A stretch of DNA of 64,000 nt from Clostridium_AF sediminicola (GTDB lineage Bacteria; Bacillota; Clostridia; Clostridiales; Clostridiaceae): NCBI RefSeq assembly GCF_050402865.1, contig NZ_BAABMF010000001.1, positions 715,542 through 779,541 on the forward strand, given 5' to 3'. The notes under the pieces are model-generated. The model saw nothing but the letters and a program-made list of their open reading frames with translations, did no database searches and had not been told where the DNA came from. How positions within the stretch are numbered: the first letter of the stretch is position 1; every line of letters begins with the position of its first letter. Position numbers and translations under genes: made by a program. Of this stretch, positions 27,935 to 36,335 are shown piece by piece.

Positions 27935-29221
27935 TTAAAACTCTGTTGCCGACATTTTATTAAAGCCTAATTCATTTGTTGCACCTGTAATAACTTGAAT
28001 CTCAGCTTCAATACTTCCATCTGCTCTTAAACTACCGTCAAAACCACCAGCAATTTTATCTATGTAATCCAACATTCCAATAACTCTTTCCATAGGTGGA
28101 AGAACTATTACCTCATTGGCATTTCCTCCAGTTACTACTGCATTAGCTTTTGGATCTGAATCAGCTAAAGATTGAGATGCACCATCTCGTCCAGCATATT
28201 CATCAGTAACGATTACAGTTTTAACTCCATTATCCTCTATTTTTTTACAATTCATGATTAAATCTGTATCAGGGTTACCAAAACCTTCTTGAGAAACTAT
28301 AGCTCCATCTAATCCCAAGAATTTACAAAGCTTAGAAGTCCAATCAGAAGATCTTTCTTTATCAGCAAGGTATACTGTTTCATTCGTAATAATTACCCCT
28401 ACAAAGTTTATATCTTTACCATGTCTTTCATATAAATCATGAATAATTGGATTGTTTAAGTGATGATAAGTAGTATTTTTATCACAAGCTGATACACAGT
28501 TACCACTAACAATTGCGCCATCCATAATTTCAGTAGGATAAAGAATTGTTGGAACTATTTTCTTTGCATCTACTCCATATACATAAGTATCATGCATAAG
28601 TCCTTGTGTTTGAAGCATATAAACATATCCAACTTTTGGTAGTTCAGGATATTCTTGAATACTTTCAAGTAATGGTTTTGTTTCATAAGATTCTATAATA
28701 TCAGGTTCTACGTTTAATCCTGCTTCACCTAAATATTTAGCTACCCTAAATCCTGCTTTTCTTGCAGCTGCTTCATATTCATATTGAGATAATCCATCAG
28801 CTGGTTCAATTACTAAGCAAACATTATTTAATTTAGAAAAAGGAGTATAATCTGCTCCTGGACCACTCATATCAATAATACCTTCTTGGAATCCTACAAT
28901 TCTACCACATGTAACTACAGCAGCTCCGCTTAAAACATGAGTTCTACCTTCTCCAACAGTATTAACTTTTCCCATTACTCCTGGAAAAATTGTTCCCTGT
29001 CCAGATACCTTAACTCTTGGTTCGATAACATCTTTAACAGGAGTTATTCTAGTTTTCTCACCTGGGTGCGCTAATTCAACTTTTACACTTTTGATAAATT
29101 CATCTTCCATAACAAGATCAATTATTTCATTTTCATTTACGTATAATACTCCATTTTCAACTTTAGTAATATCACCAAATTGAACGTCATTAATTTTTAT
29201 TTTTCCTAATTCCAATAACAT
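27935..29221 (-). CDS. grdE: Glycine reductase component B precursor (alpha/beta subunits)
   Basis: A 428-residue proprotein. GrdE is known to be cleaved internally at a cysteine to give two subunits, the C-terminal one carrying a pyruvoyl group that binds glycine. Here the segment G-N-C-V-S-A-C-D-K-N-T-T places the candidate cleavage cysteine at residue 242, the position reported for the family. Start ATG 29219-29221 is 6 nt behind GGGAGGTG; a frame extension to an upstream TTG includes that site. Lies between trxA and grdA in the usual grd gene order. Confidence 0.95.
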   Translation of the reverse strand: MLLELGKIKINDVQFGDITKVENGVLYVNENEIIDLVMEDEFIKSVKVELAHPGEKTRITPVKDVIEPRVKVSGQGTIFPGVMGKVNTVGEGRTHVLSGAAVVTCGRIVGFQEGIIDMSGPGADYTPFSKLNNVCLVIEPADGLSQYEYEAAARKAGFRVAKYLGEAGLNVEPDIIESYETKPLLESIQEYPELPKVGYVYMLQTQGLMHDTYVYGVDAKKIVPTILYPTEIMDGAIVSGNCVSACDKNTTYHHLNNPIIHDLYERHGKDINFVGVIITNETVYLADKERSSDWTSKLCKFLGLDGAIVSQEGFGNPDTDLIMNCKKIEDNGVKTVIVTDEYAGRDGASQSLADSDPKANAVVTGGNANEVIVLPPMERVIGMLDYIDKIAGGFDGSLRADGSIEAEIQVITGATNELGFNKMSATEF

Positions 29222-29286
29222 CTTGCTCACCTCCCTCAATATTTAAACCCATTCAGGTGAGCTTCTACTCACCTCATGGATAATAA

Positions 29287-29607
29287 CTAACCTAAGTGTT
29301 TTTTGATCATAGCATCAATGTTAGATTTTGTTGCATCAGTTTTTGTCAACTCATCAATCTTTTCTCCATCTTTATAAAGAGATATTGTTGGAAGACCTAA
29401 AACCTTTTGAGAAATTGCTAATCTTCTAGCTTTTGAAGTATTTAATTTAGTAAATTTCATTTTTCCTTCATATTCCTCAGATAATGCTACAACATCAGGT
29501 AATAATGCTTCACATGGCACACATCCATCACCAAAATAATCAACTAAAACTAATCCTTCAGCTTCTAAAACCTCAGCTTGGAAAGTGTTTTTATCTAAAA
29601 TAATCAT
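29287..29607 (-). CDS. trxA: Thioredoxin with G-C-V-P-C active site (glycine-reductase type)
   Basis: A 106-residue thioredoxin. The redox motif is G-C-V-P-C (Cys29 and Cys32) in place of the common W-C-G-P-C, as in thioredoxins of amino-acid-fermenting clostridia that serve glycine, sarcosine and betaine reductases. It reduces the selenide-sulfide of GrdA. The neighbouring TrxB is its dedicated reductase. AAGGAGGTG ribosome binding site. Confidence 0.95.
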   Translation of the reverse strand: MIILDKNTFQAEVLEAEGLVLVDYFGDGCVPCEALLPDVVALSEEYEGKMKFTKLNTSKARRLAISQKVLGLPTISLYKDGEKIDELTKTDATKSNIDAMIKKHLG

Positions 29608-29649
29608 ATTTTCACCTCCTTAAACTTATTGTTTATATTTTATAAATTC

Positions 29650-30588
29650 TTATTCAGAATCTTCAACATATCTTTCAGCATTTACTGCTGCAATTGCTCC
29701 ATCGCCTGCTGCTGTAATTACTTGTCTTAAAGATTTAACTCTGATATCTCCAGCAGCAAATACACCTTCGATATTTGTTTTCATGTCTTGATCTGTAACA
29801 ATATATCCATGTTCCATTTCAATTTGTCCTTCATATAAACTACTAATAGGAGTGTATCCAATGAAAACAAATACTCCGAATATTCCGTCATCTTCATCAG
29901 CAAAGTACTCATTAGTTTCACCAGTTACAGTATTTTTAAATACAACTGATTCTACTATTCCATCTCCTTTAATTTCTTCAATTACTGCATTCCACATGAA
30001 GTTCATCTTATCATTTCTAAATGCTTTCTCTTGAATAGATTTAGCAGCTCTTAACTGGTCTCTTCTATGAACTATAGTAACTTTTCTTGCAAATTTTGTT
30101 AAATACAATGCTTCTTCAACAGCAGAGTCCCCTCCACCAACTACAAATACTTCTAATCCAGCGAAGAAATCCGCATCACAAGTTGCACAATAAGAAACAC
30201 CTTTACCTGTAAACTCTTTTTCTCCTGGACAACCAATTAACTTTGGTTCTGCACCAGTAGCAATTATTACAGATTTTGCACGATACTCTCCTTTTTCGCA
30301 TTTAATAACTTTAATTTTTCCTTCAAGCTGAACTTCAACAATATTATCACTTATTCTTTCAGCGCCAAATTGTTCAGTTTGATCTACCATTCTAGCTACT
30401 AAACTTGGACCACTTTCCTCTGGCATAGCACCCGGATAGTTTGCTATCTCATGAGTTATTACAATTTGTCCACCTGGACTATCTTTTTCTAAAATCAAAG
30501 TTTTCATTCTTGCTCTTGCAGCATAAAGTCCTGCTGCTAATCCAGCTGGTCCTGCTCCTAATATTACTACATCATATAAATTTTCCAT
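29650..30588 (-). CDS. trxB: Thioredoxin-disulfide reductase
   Basis: A 312-residue FAD flavoprotein. The N-terminal FAD site is GAGPAGLAAGLYAARA (~residues 9-24), the redox cysteines are C-A-T-C-D (~135-139), the NADPH site is GGGDSAVEEA (~155), and the C-terminal FAD site is GVFAAGDI (~278). It supplies electrons from NADPH (or NADH) to TrxA. Start ATG 30586-30588 is chosen because AGGAGG lies 6 nt upstream; a 12-residue upstream extension would include it. Confidence 0.95.
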   Translation of the reverse strand: MENLYDVVILGAGPAGLAAGLYAARARMKTLILEKDSPGGQIVITHEIANYPGAMPEESGPSLVARMVDQTEQFGAERISDNIVEVQLEGKIKVIKCEKGEYRAKSVIIATGAEPKLIGCPGEKEFTGKGVSYCATCDADFFAGLEVFVVGGGDSAVEEALYLTKFARKVTIVHRRDQLRAAKSIQEKAFRNDKMNFMWNAVIEEIKGDGIVESVVFKNTVTGETNEYFADEDDGIFGVFVFIGYTPISSLYEGQIEMEHGYIVTDQDMKTNIEGVFAAGDIRVKSLRQVITAAGDGAIAAVNAERYVEDSE

Positions 30589-30651
30589 TTTTACCCTCCT
30601 GCATGATAAATTGCTATCTTCCACCTAAAACTTTCCCAGTCATTTATACTC

Positions 30652-31038
30652 TTAAAATTGAATCATACTCTCTACCGCACCTTTAATGAGAGAATAATCT
30701 ATCAATTGAAAATCTTCAAGAATTCCTTTAGTCCATTCAGGTGATTTTTTTATATTTAAAAATTTCTTTGTTACATCAATACTACCTTCAATAATCTGAA
30801 GTGATTTCATATCAAGTTTCCCTTTATTTTTTGATATCAAAACAGATTTATAAGGTGTCTCATTAGGTTTAACACTTCCTGAAAGAGGATGAGTTAAAAT
30901 TTCATGTCCTTCATGTATTCTATTTCTTACATCCGATAGAACATCCAAGTAACTATTATCTTTCAAAAAAATTATTTCCATTTTTTCTTTATACTTCTCA
31001 GCTACCATAGGATTGTTTGTTATTAGTATGCTATTCAA
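30652..31038 (-). CDS. grdX: GrdX protein
   Basis: A 128-residue protein of the GrdX family, always found at the head of glycine reductase operons and of unknown role. It shows ILITNNPMVAEKY at the start and a central HEILTHPLSGSVKPNETPYKSVLI segment. It is the first gene after the glycine riboswitch. I prefer the TTG at 31036-31038, 5-6 nt behind GAGGTGA; the alternative GTG at 31047 lies inside that sequence. Confidence 0.9.
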   Translation of the reverse strand: MNSILITNNPMVAEKYKEKMEIIFLKDNSYLDVLSDVRNRIHEGHEILTHPLSGSVKPNETPYKSVLISKNKGKLDMKSLQIIEGSIDVTKKFLNIKKSPEWTKGILEDFQLIDYSLIKGAVESMIQF

Positions 31039-31122
31039 CTCACTCACCTCAAGATATTAATTATTACATTAATTATTTTTCATAATTTTCTGTCATATAA
31101 CCCTAATTTTAAAAAATAAAAA

Positions 31123-31159
31123 AGAGAAGCATAGCAAACAAAGCTTGCCATACTTCTCT
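31123..31159 (-). terminator. Riboswitch-controlled terminator ahead of grdX
   Basis: Minus-strand AGAGAAGUAUGGCAAGC ... GCUAUGCUUCUCU hairpin followed by a long T-run. Its 5' arm begins with the AGAG that closes the second glycine aptamer (ACAGAG), so the two structures exclude each other. Confidence 0.85.
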
Positions 31160-31340
31160 GTATTTAACCTGAGAGTTTCTTCTAATATTTAGAATTGCCC
31201 CTTTGGTGTCTATGAAAAAAATCATAAACTTTCCAGAGTTCTGTCAAAATACGGTCCTTTTTACCTGAGAATTTCGCTCTAAGTCAGACATTTCTTAAAA
31301 CTTTTTCCTTCGGCGATCCAATTGGATTCTCTCCCGCATT
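31155..31340 (-). promoter_or_regulatory. Tandem glycine riboswitch
   Basis: Minus-strand RNA holds two aptamers. The first (~31340-31230) has GGGAGAG, CGCCGAAGG, AUUCUCAGG and GACAGAACUCUGG. The second (~31229-31155) has ACUCUGG, ACACCAAAGGGG, AACUCUCAGG and ACAGAG. These are the conserved glycine aptamer blocks. Glycine binding holds ACAGAG in the aptamer and prevents the terminator at 31123-31159, so glycine should switch the grd operon on. Confidence 0.93.
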
Positions 31341-31351
31341 CGTCAATCAGA

Positions 31352-31357
31352 ATTATA
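31352..31357 (-). promoter_or_regulatory. Probable -10 box of the grd operon promoter
   Basis: Minus-strand TATAAT ~11 bp before the first riboswitch nucleotides. The -35 region is weak (TGAAAT at 16 bp spacing). Confidence 0.45.
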
Positions 31358-31555
31358 TTATGTTATCGTTTAAATTTCATTGATTATGTTTACATTATAT
31401 CATTTTATTTAATATTTACCTTAACAAAACAGACATTATTTAGTATTATTAAGACATTTATTTTAGTTTTTTTAACAACTCACTTTATTTTTTATGAGGT
31501 ATTAAAAAACACTTTAAATAGATTTATTTCCATTGAAAGTGTTAAGTTTAAAAAT

Positions 31556-31652
31556 TGGCGGGAATATGTGGGAATCGAACCCACCCAGGACGCTACTAAC
31601 GCCCCAACACGGTTTTGAAGACCGGCAGGCACACCAGCACCTATCTACTCCC
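31556..31652 (-). tRNA. selC: tRNA-Sec (anticodon UCA)
   Basis: A 97-nt tRNA with an encoded CCA end. The anticodon loop is CUUCAAA, with UCA as anticodon to decode UGA. The variable arm is very long and the acceptor stem extended (GGGAGUAG), with T arm GTGGG-TTCGATT-CCCAC. These are the hallmarks of bacterial tRNA-Sec. Encoded just downstream of selB but transcribed from its own promoter. Confidence 0.97.
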
Positions 31653-31666
31653 TTAAAACATTTATT

Positions 31667-31695
31667 ATGATATAACACTTTTCGATATTTGTCAA
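31667..31695 (-). promoter_or_regulatory. Promoter of tRNA-Sec
   Basis: Minus-strand TTGACA (31690-31695), 17-nt spacer, TATCAT (31667-31672), about 15 bp upstream of the mature tRNA 5' end. Confidence 0.8.
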
Positions 31696-31698
31696 CAA

Positions 31699-31737
31699 AA
31701 AACTTTGAGTAAAATTTCTTTACTCAGAGTTTTTTTG
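31699..31737 (-). terminator. Terminator of the selDAB operon
   Basis: Hairpin AAACTCTGAGTAAA ... TTTACTCAAAGTTT followed by T6 on the minus strand, directly after the selB stop and upstream of the tRNA-Sec promoter. Confidence 0.85.
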
Positions 31738-33645
31738 CTAAATTAGCGTTCTTTCATTTCCATTTCTTTTAGTTATCTTCATTTGGTCCAAATGTTCTAA
31801 AAATGTCACAGCATATTGTCTTGAAGTGTCAAGCGCTTGTCTTGCATCAGATATTGAAAGTTTACCATTTTCATCTAAAAAATCTATCAAAACATTCTTA
31901 CCTAATTCATAATTTTCTTTATATAAAGCTAAATCTTGTGAAATTCTTATTAACTCCTCATTCTTTATTAATAATTCATATAAGCTCTTATACTCAAGTG
32001 CATTGTTTTTTCCTTCAGTTAATGATTTTAATTTTGGTGGAGAAAATTTAGCTTCTCTGAAAACTTTCAGAATATCATTTTTAATTAATTCTTGTTCAAT
32101 AGTCAGTTTTATTTCGAATTCCTTTTTGCATATATAATTTCCTTTTATTTCAAATTCCTCGCTATTATTAAGTATTTTTAATACTTCTACATACATTTTA
32201 TTTTTAAGAGTTTTCCTGAATACTTTAGTTTTCAATTCTTCTCTGGAAATTCCAACTTCTAAAGGCGATTTTTCATGAAAATCCTCTAATATTTTATTTA
32301 TTTCAAGTCTCAAATCTTTAATATATTTTTTATGAATATAATTTACCTTACCACTTTGAGTCAACGCAAATATAACTGACTTATTTTGAAGTTCAGATAA
32401 TATTTCAGCAATATTATCCACTTTTTTACCAGAAGCTTTGATTATATCTTCTTTACTAGGAAAGGTTGAACTAATTTTTTCAATTGTATGCGCAATAATC
32501 TCATCAATACTTCCTTCAGTTTTTATTTCTAGATTTTCTATATAATTCTCATCGAAACGTTTTGCTTTTTCCCCATTTGGCTCAATTATTATTCCTCCAC
32601 CAATTGTATACATAGGTGAGTAGTTTCTTATTATAAATCTATCTCCTCTTTGAAGAGCCGACATATCCTCTAACCTAATTTGCACAAAACCAGATTCACC
32701 AGCTTTAATAATTTCTTTATCTAGTAAGATAATTCTTCCCATTATCTCAGATGTCCCTGAATAAAATCTTATTCTCTGCCTATTTTCCAAATCATTTTTC
32801 GCACTTTTTAGATAGAACAATTTAGAATCTACCATATAGGTTGATTCTAACGCTTGTGGAACGGAAATTATATCTCCTCTTCTAATATCTTCTTTTTTTA
32901 CATTCATTAAATTAATAGCACACCGCTGACCCGCTTCTGCTATTTCACTTTTTTCTCCATGAATTTGAATGCCTCTGACCTTAGTTTTTAACATTTTAGG
33001 GTATATTAGTAATTCATCATTTACTTTTATAGTTCCACTAAGAACTGTTCCTGTAACTACCGTTCCAAAACCTGAAATCGTAAAAGCTCTATCCACAGGA
33101 AGTCTAAAATGTCCTTCTTTATCTTTTTCATCAGCTTTGTCTACGGTATCATCTAAAATTTCAATAAGTCTATCTATTCCATCCTTCGTTTTTGAAGATA
33201 CACAAACTACAGGAGCATCTTTCAAAAATGTTTCATTTATTTCATCCGCAACATCACTTTTTATCATTGACATCCATTCTTCATCAACTAAATCAGACTT
33301 TGTTATTACTACAATTCCTTTTTCAACCCCTAAAAGCTGAAGTATTTCAAGATGTTCTTTTGTTTGAGGCATAATCCCCTCATCTGCAGCTATAACTAGC
33401 AAAACAACATCTATCCCCATAGCTCCCGCCAACATATTTTTAATGAATTTTTCATGACCAGGCACATCTATTATCCCTGCTCTTTTTCCAGATGGAAGAT
33501 CAAAATACGTAAACCCAAGATTTATAGATATTCCTCTCTTTTTTTCTTCATTTAAAGTATCTGTTTCGCGATTAGTCAAAGTTCTTATCAACTCAGTTTT
33601 ACCGTGATCAATATGTCCAGCTGTTCCTATTACTATATGCTTCAT
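31738..33645 (-). CDS. selB: Selenocysteine-specific elongation factor SelB
   Basis: A 635-residue GTPase that brings Sec-tRNA to the ribosome at UGA codons. G1 is GTAGHIDHGKT (residues 6-16), G3 is DVPGHEKF (~59-66) and G4 is TKSD (~116). EF-Tu-like domains 2 and 3 follow. The C-terminal ~250 residues are winged-helix repeats that bind the SECIS hairpin. Starts 21 bp after selA. GAGGTGA ribosome binding site. Confidence 0.97.
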   Translation of the reverse strand: MKHIVIGTAGHIDHGKTELIRTLTNRETDTLNEEKKRGISINLGFTYFDLPSGKRAGIIDVPGHEKFIKNMLAGAMGIDVVLLVIAADEGIMPQTKEHLEILQLLGVEKGIVVITKSDLVDEEWMSMIKSDVADEINETFLKDAPVVCVSSKTKDGIDRLIEILDDTVDKADEKDKEGHFRLPVDRAFTISGFGTVVTGTVLSGTIKVNDELLIYPKMLKTKVRGIQIHGEKSEIAEAGQRCAINLMNVKKEDIRRGDIISVPQALESTYMVDSKLFYLKSAKNDLENRQRIRFYSGTSEIMGRIILLDKEIIKAGESGFVQIRLEDMSALQRGDRFIIRNYSPMYTIGGGIIIEPNGEKAKRFDENYIENLEIKTEGSIDEIIAHTIEKISSTFPSKEDIIKASGKKVDNIAEILSELQNKSVIFALTQSGKVNYIHKKYIKDLRLEINKILEDFHEKSPLEVGISREELKTKVFRKTLKNKMYVEVLKILNNSEEFEIKGNYICKKEFEIKLTIEQELIKNDILKVFREAKFSPPKLKSLTEGKNNALEYKSLYELLIKNEELIRISQDLALYKENYELGKNVLIDFLDENGKLSISDARQALDTSRQYAVTFLEHLDQMKITKRNGNERTLI

Positions 33646-33666
33646 ACTTCACCTCAACCTCTATAG

Positions 33667-35061
33667 CTAAGCTATACTTTTCTCTATTAATTCAAATGCT
33701 TTTATAATATCATTAAAATCATTATCCTTTACAGTTCTTATATCCATAACAAAAGCATCCTCTTTTACCCTCCCAATAATTGGAGTACTATTTTTTCTCA
33801 TAAGCGCTTCAATTTTTGATGAGGAAAGCTTTTCATTCTTACTTTTAATAATATATGAAGGAATAGTCTCAGTAGGTAATGAACCTCCTCCTACCTTTGA
33901 AGAATCTTCTTCTATTTTAAAAGTAAATGAACTAGTTGTTTTCTTTAATTTTCTTACTAAGCTCTGAGCTCTCTTTTTATGAATTTCTTTGTTTGTAAGC
34001 ATCATATTTAAAGTAGGTATATTTTCAATTGCTTCTTTTTCAGACAAATATAATTTCAAAGTAGCTTCTATAGCAGCTATAGTCATTTTACCAACTCTCA
34101 AGGCACGTGTTAGCTGATTTTTTTTCATTTTATCTATATACTTTTTCTTTCCAATAATAAAACCTGCTTGAGGTCCACCCAACATTTTATCACCACTAAA
34201 AGTAATTACATCTATTCCACTTTTCACACTTTCCTGAACAGTCGGTTCGTATGTAAAACCATATTTAGAAAAATCTACAAGTGCACCACTTCCTAAATCT
34301 TCAATTGTTGGCAAGTCATACTTATTGCTAAGATAAAGTAATTCTTCTGAAGTTATCTCTTTTGTGAAACCCATTATTTTGTAATTAGAGGTATGAATCT
34401 TCATTAAAACACCAGTATTAGTATTAATGTTATTCTCATAATCATACATGTGTGTCTTATTTGTTGTTCCTACTTCCACTAATTTAGCACCGCTAAGCTC
34501 CATTACATCAGGCACTCTGAAAGAGCCCCCAATCTCAACAAGTTGACCTCTTGAAACTATAGCTTCTTTACCATTACACAGGGTACTTAAAGTCAACATA
34601 ACTGCTGCTGCATTATTATTTACAACTAAAGCTGCCTCAGCACCAGTAATTTTTGTAATCAAACTCTCCAAATGATCATATCTACTTCCTCTTGAACCTT
34701 CTTCGATACTATACTCAAGATTATTATAATGTTTCATTACTTGCATTACGTTTTCAGAAGCAGCCTCACTTAAAAGGGACCTTCCAAGGTTGGTATGAAC
34801 AATTACACCGGAAGCATTTATTACTTTTCTAAAATGATTTTGAGTTTTCTCATTTATTAACTTATCAAAATAATTTAAAATATCTATGTTCTCTAAACTA
34901 TCAATTCTATCATTTAATATTTCTCCTCTATAAAAATCAATAGCTTCTCGAAGAGCTTCTATTATTAAATCTCTATTTATAGATTGTAAATATTTCTTCA
35001 CTATATCTTCATTTAACAAATAGTCAATTTTAGGTAATTCTCTTAAAAGTTCTTTTCTCAT
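33667..35061 (-). CDS. selA: L-seryl-tRNA(Sec) selenium transferase
   Basis: A 464-residue PLP enzyme that converts Ser-tRNA-Sec to Sec-tRNA-Sec with selenophosphate. It shows the N-terminal tRNA-binding helical domain, then NASGVIVHTNLGRSLLSE (~80) and the PLP lysine segment ITFSGDKMLGGPQAGF (~285-300). Start ATG 35059-35061 lies 5 nt behind GGGTGA. Between selD and selB in the standard order. Confidence 0.96.
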   Translation of the reverse strand: MRKELLRELPKIDYLLNEDIVKKYLQSINRDLIIEALREAIDFYRGEILNDRIDSLENIDILNYFDKLINEKTQNHFRKVINASGVIVHTNLGRSLLSEAASENVMQVMKHYNNLEYSIEEGSRGSRYDHLESLITKITGAEAALVVNNNAAAVMLTLSTLCNGKEAIVSRGQLVEIGGSFRVPDVMELSGAKLVEVGTTNKTHMYDYENNINTNTGVLMKIHTSNYKIMGFTKEITSEELLYLSNKYDLPTIEDLGSGALVDFSKYGFTYEPTVQESVKSGIDVITFSGDKMLGGPQAGFIIGKKKYIDKMKKNQLTRALRVGKMTIAAIEATLKLYLSEKEAIENIPTLNMMLTNKEIHKKRAQSLVRKLKKTTSSFTFKIEEDSSKVGGGSLPTETIPSYIIKSKNEKLSSSKIEALMRKNSTPIIGRVKEDAFVMDIRTVKDNDFNDIIKAFELIEKSIA

Positions 35062-35117
35062 CTTTATCACCCGCTTAAGTTTTATAAGTTTTACGGTAAT
35101 TTAAAACTATTAATAGT

Positions 35118-36164
35118 TTATTTTACAATTAATGAAATTCCAGTTTCCTTTTTAAATTCACCAATGATTACTGATTTTAATGAAAATTGATTTAGTTCTT
35201 CTAACATTCTATTTGCTTCTTCTTTTTCAGCAGCTATTAATAATCCTCCAGATGTTTGAGGATCAAATAATATATCCATCAACCACTCCTGAACATTTAT
35301 CATTTGAAATTTTCCCTGTAAATATTCTCTGTTTTTGTAGCTTCCTGCTGGTACAAGGCCCATTTCTGCGTATTCTTTTGCTTCTTCTACATAAGAGATT
35401 TGGTTTTTATCAATTACAAGTGTTAATTTTGATGCAGATGCCATTTCATATGCATGCCCCATCAAACCAAATCCTGTTATATCAGTACATGAATGAGTAT
35501 TATAATTCATCATGATTTCACCTGCATACTTATTTAATGTAGTCATTACCTCTACTGATTTATTATAAGCATTTTCTGAAGCCATTTCAGCTTTTATTGC
35601 AGTATTTAAAATTCCTGTACCTAAAGGTTTTGTAAGAATTACTACATCTCCTTCTTTAGCTCCATAATTTTTCATTATTTTTTCCGGATGTACTATTCCT
35701 GTTACAGATAATCCATACTTAGGTTCATTATCTTCAACTGAATGACCACCCACAACTACTGCACCAGCCTCAAGAACCTTTTCTGCACCACCCCTTAAAA
35801 TTTCTCCTAAAATATCTGTAGATAAACAATTAGGAAAACCTACTATATTTAATGCTACTGTAGGCTTTCCACCCATTGCATAAACATCACTTAATGAGTT
35901 TGCAGCAGCTACCTGTCCAAATATATATGGGTCATCCACAACAGGTGTAAAAAAATCAAGTGTCTGAATAATTGCCAATTCATTATTTAATTTATATACA
36001 GCAGCATCATCACTAGTTTCTATACCAACAATTAAATTTTCATCTTCCATTTTTGGAAGCTTACTTAATATTTCTGAAAGAGCTCCCGGCCCTATTTTAG
36101 CAGCTCAGCCAGCCTTTGTAGTCATTTGAGTTAATTTTAAGTTTTCATTAGCCTCAACGCTCAT
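35118..36164 (-). CDS. selD: Selenide, water dikinase (selenophosphate synthetase), itself a selenoprotein
   Basis: A 348-residue ATP-dependent enzyme that makes selenophosphate. The in-frame UGA at 36105-36107 gives Sec20 in K-A-G-U-A-A-K-I-G-P-G, the position held by the catalytic Cys/Sec of SelD. A 5-bp hairpin with loop CGGGA begins 12 nt after it. Read as stop, the gene would appear to start at 36050 and lack its catalytic residue. Other motifs: IETSDDAAVYKL (~50) and DPQTSGGLLIA (~295). Start ATG is 7 nt behind AAAGGAGG. Confidence 0.96.
36079..36093 (-). promoter_or_regulatory. SECIS-like hairpin of selD
   Basis: RNA AGGGC-CGGGA-GCUCU forms a 5-bp stem with G as the second loop base, ~16 nt from the UGA to the loop. 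Confidence 0.65.
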
Positions 36165-36246
36165 ATGCCTTCCTCCTTTATCTTTCTAAATCTACACGTT
36201 AAACGCATTTTCAGATTCGTATTTATTTGTTATATAAACTATTTCT

Positions 36247-36275
36247 ATATTAGTCTATAACAATACTTATTTCAA
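36247..36275 (-). promoter_or_regulatory. Promoter of the selDAB operon
   Basis: Minus-strand TTGAAA (36270-36275), 17-nt spacer, TAATAT (36247-36252). It lies between the regulator's terminator and the selD start, giving a leader of ~75 nt. Confidence 0.75.
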
Positions 36276-36300
36276 GTCTATAATCTATTATCTTCAAACT

Positions 36301-36328
36301 AAAAAAGCTGTAAAATTCACCTCAGCTT
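36301..36328 (-). terminator. Terminator of the AraC-family regulator gene
   Basis: AAGCTG ... CAGCTT hairpin with 12-nt loop followed on the minus strand by T6. Confidence 0.7.
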
Positions 36329-36335
36329 CTTTAAA

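Noticed and set aside
27935..29221. grdE as a further Sec protein
   Set aside because: The frame has no in-frame UGA; the special residue is Cys242, the known processing position.
31322..31618. Plus-strand ORF of ~98 codons
   Set aside because: It lies antisense to the glycine riboswitch and tRNA-Sec, lacks a ribosome binding site and has no recognisable protein features.
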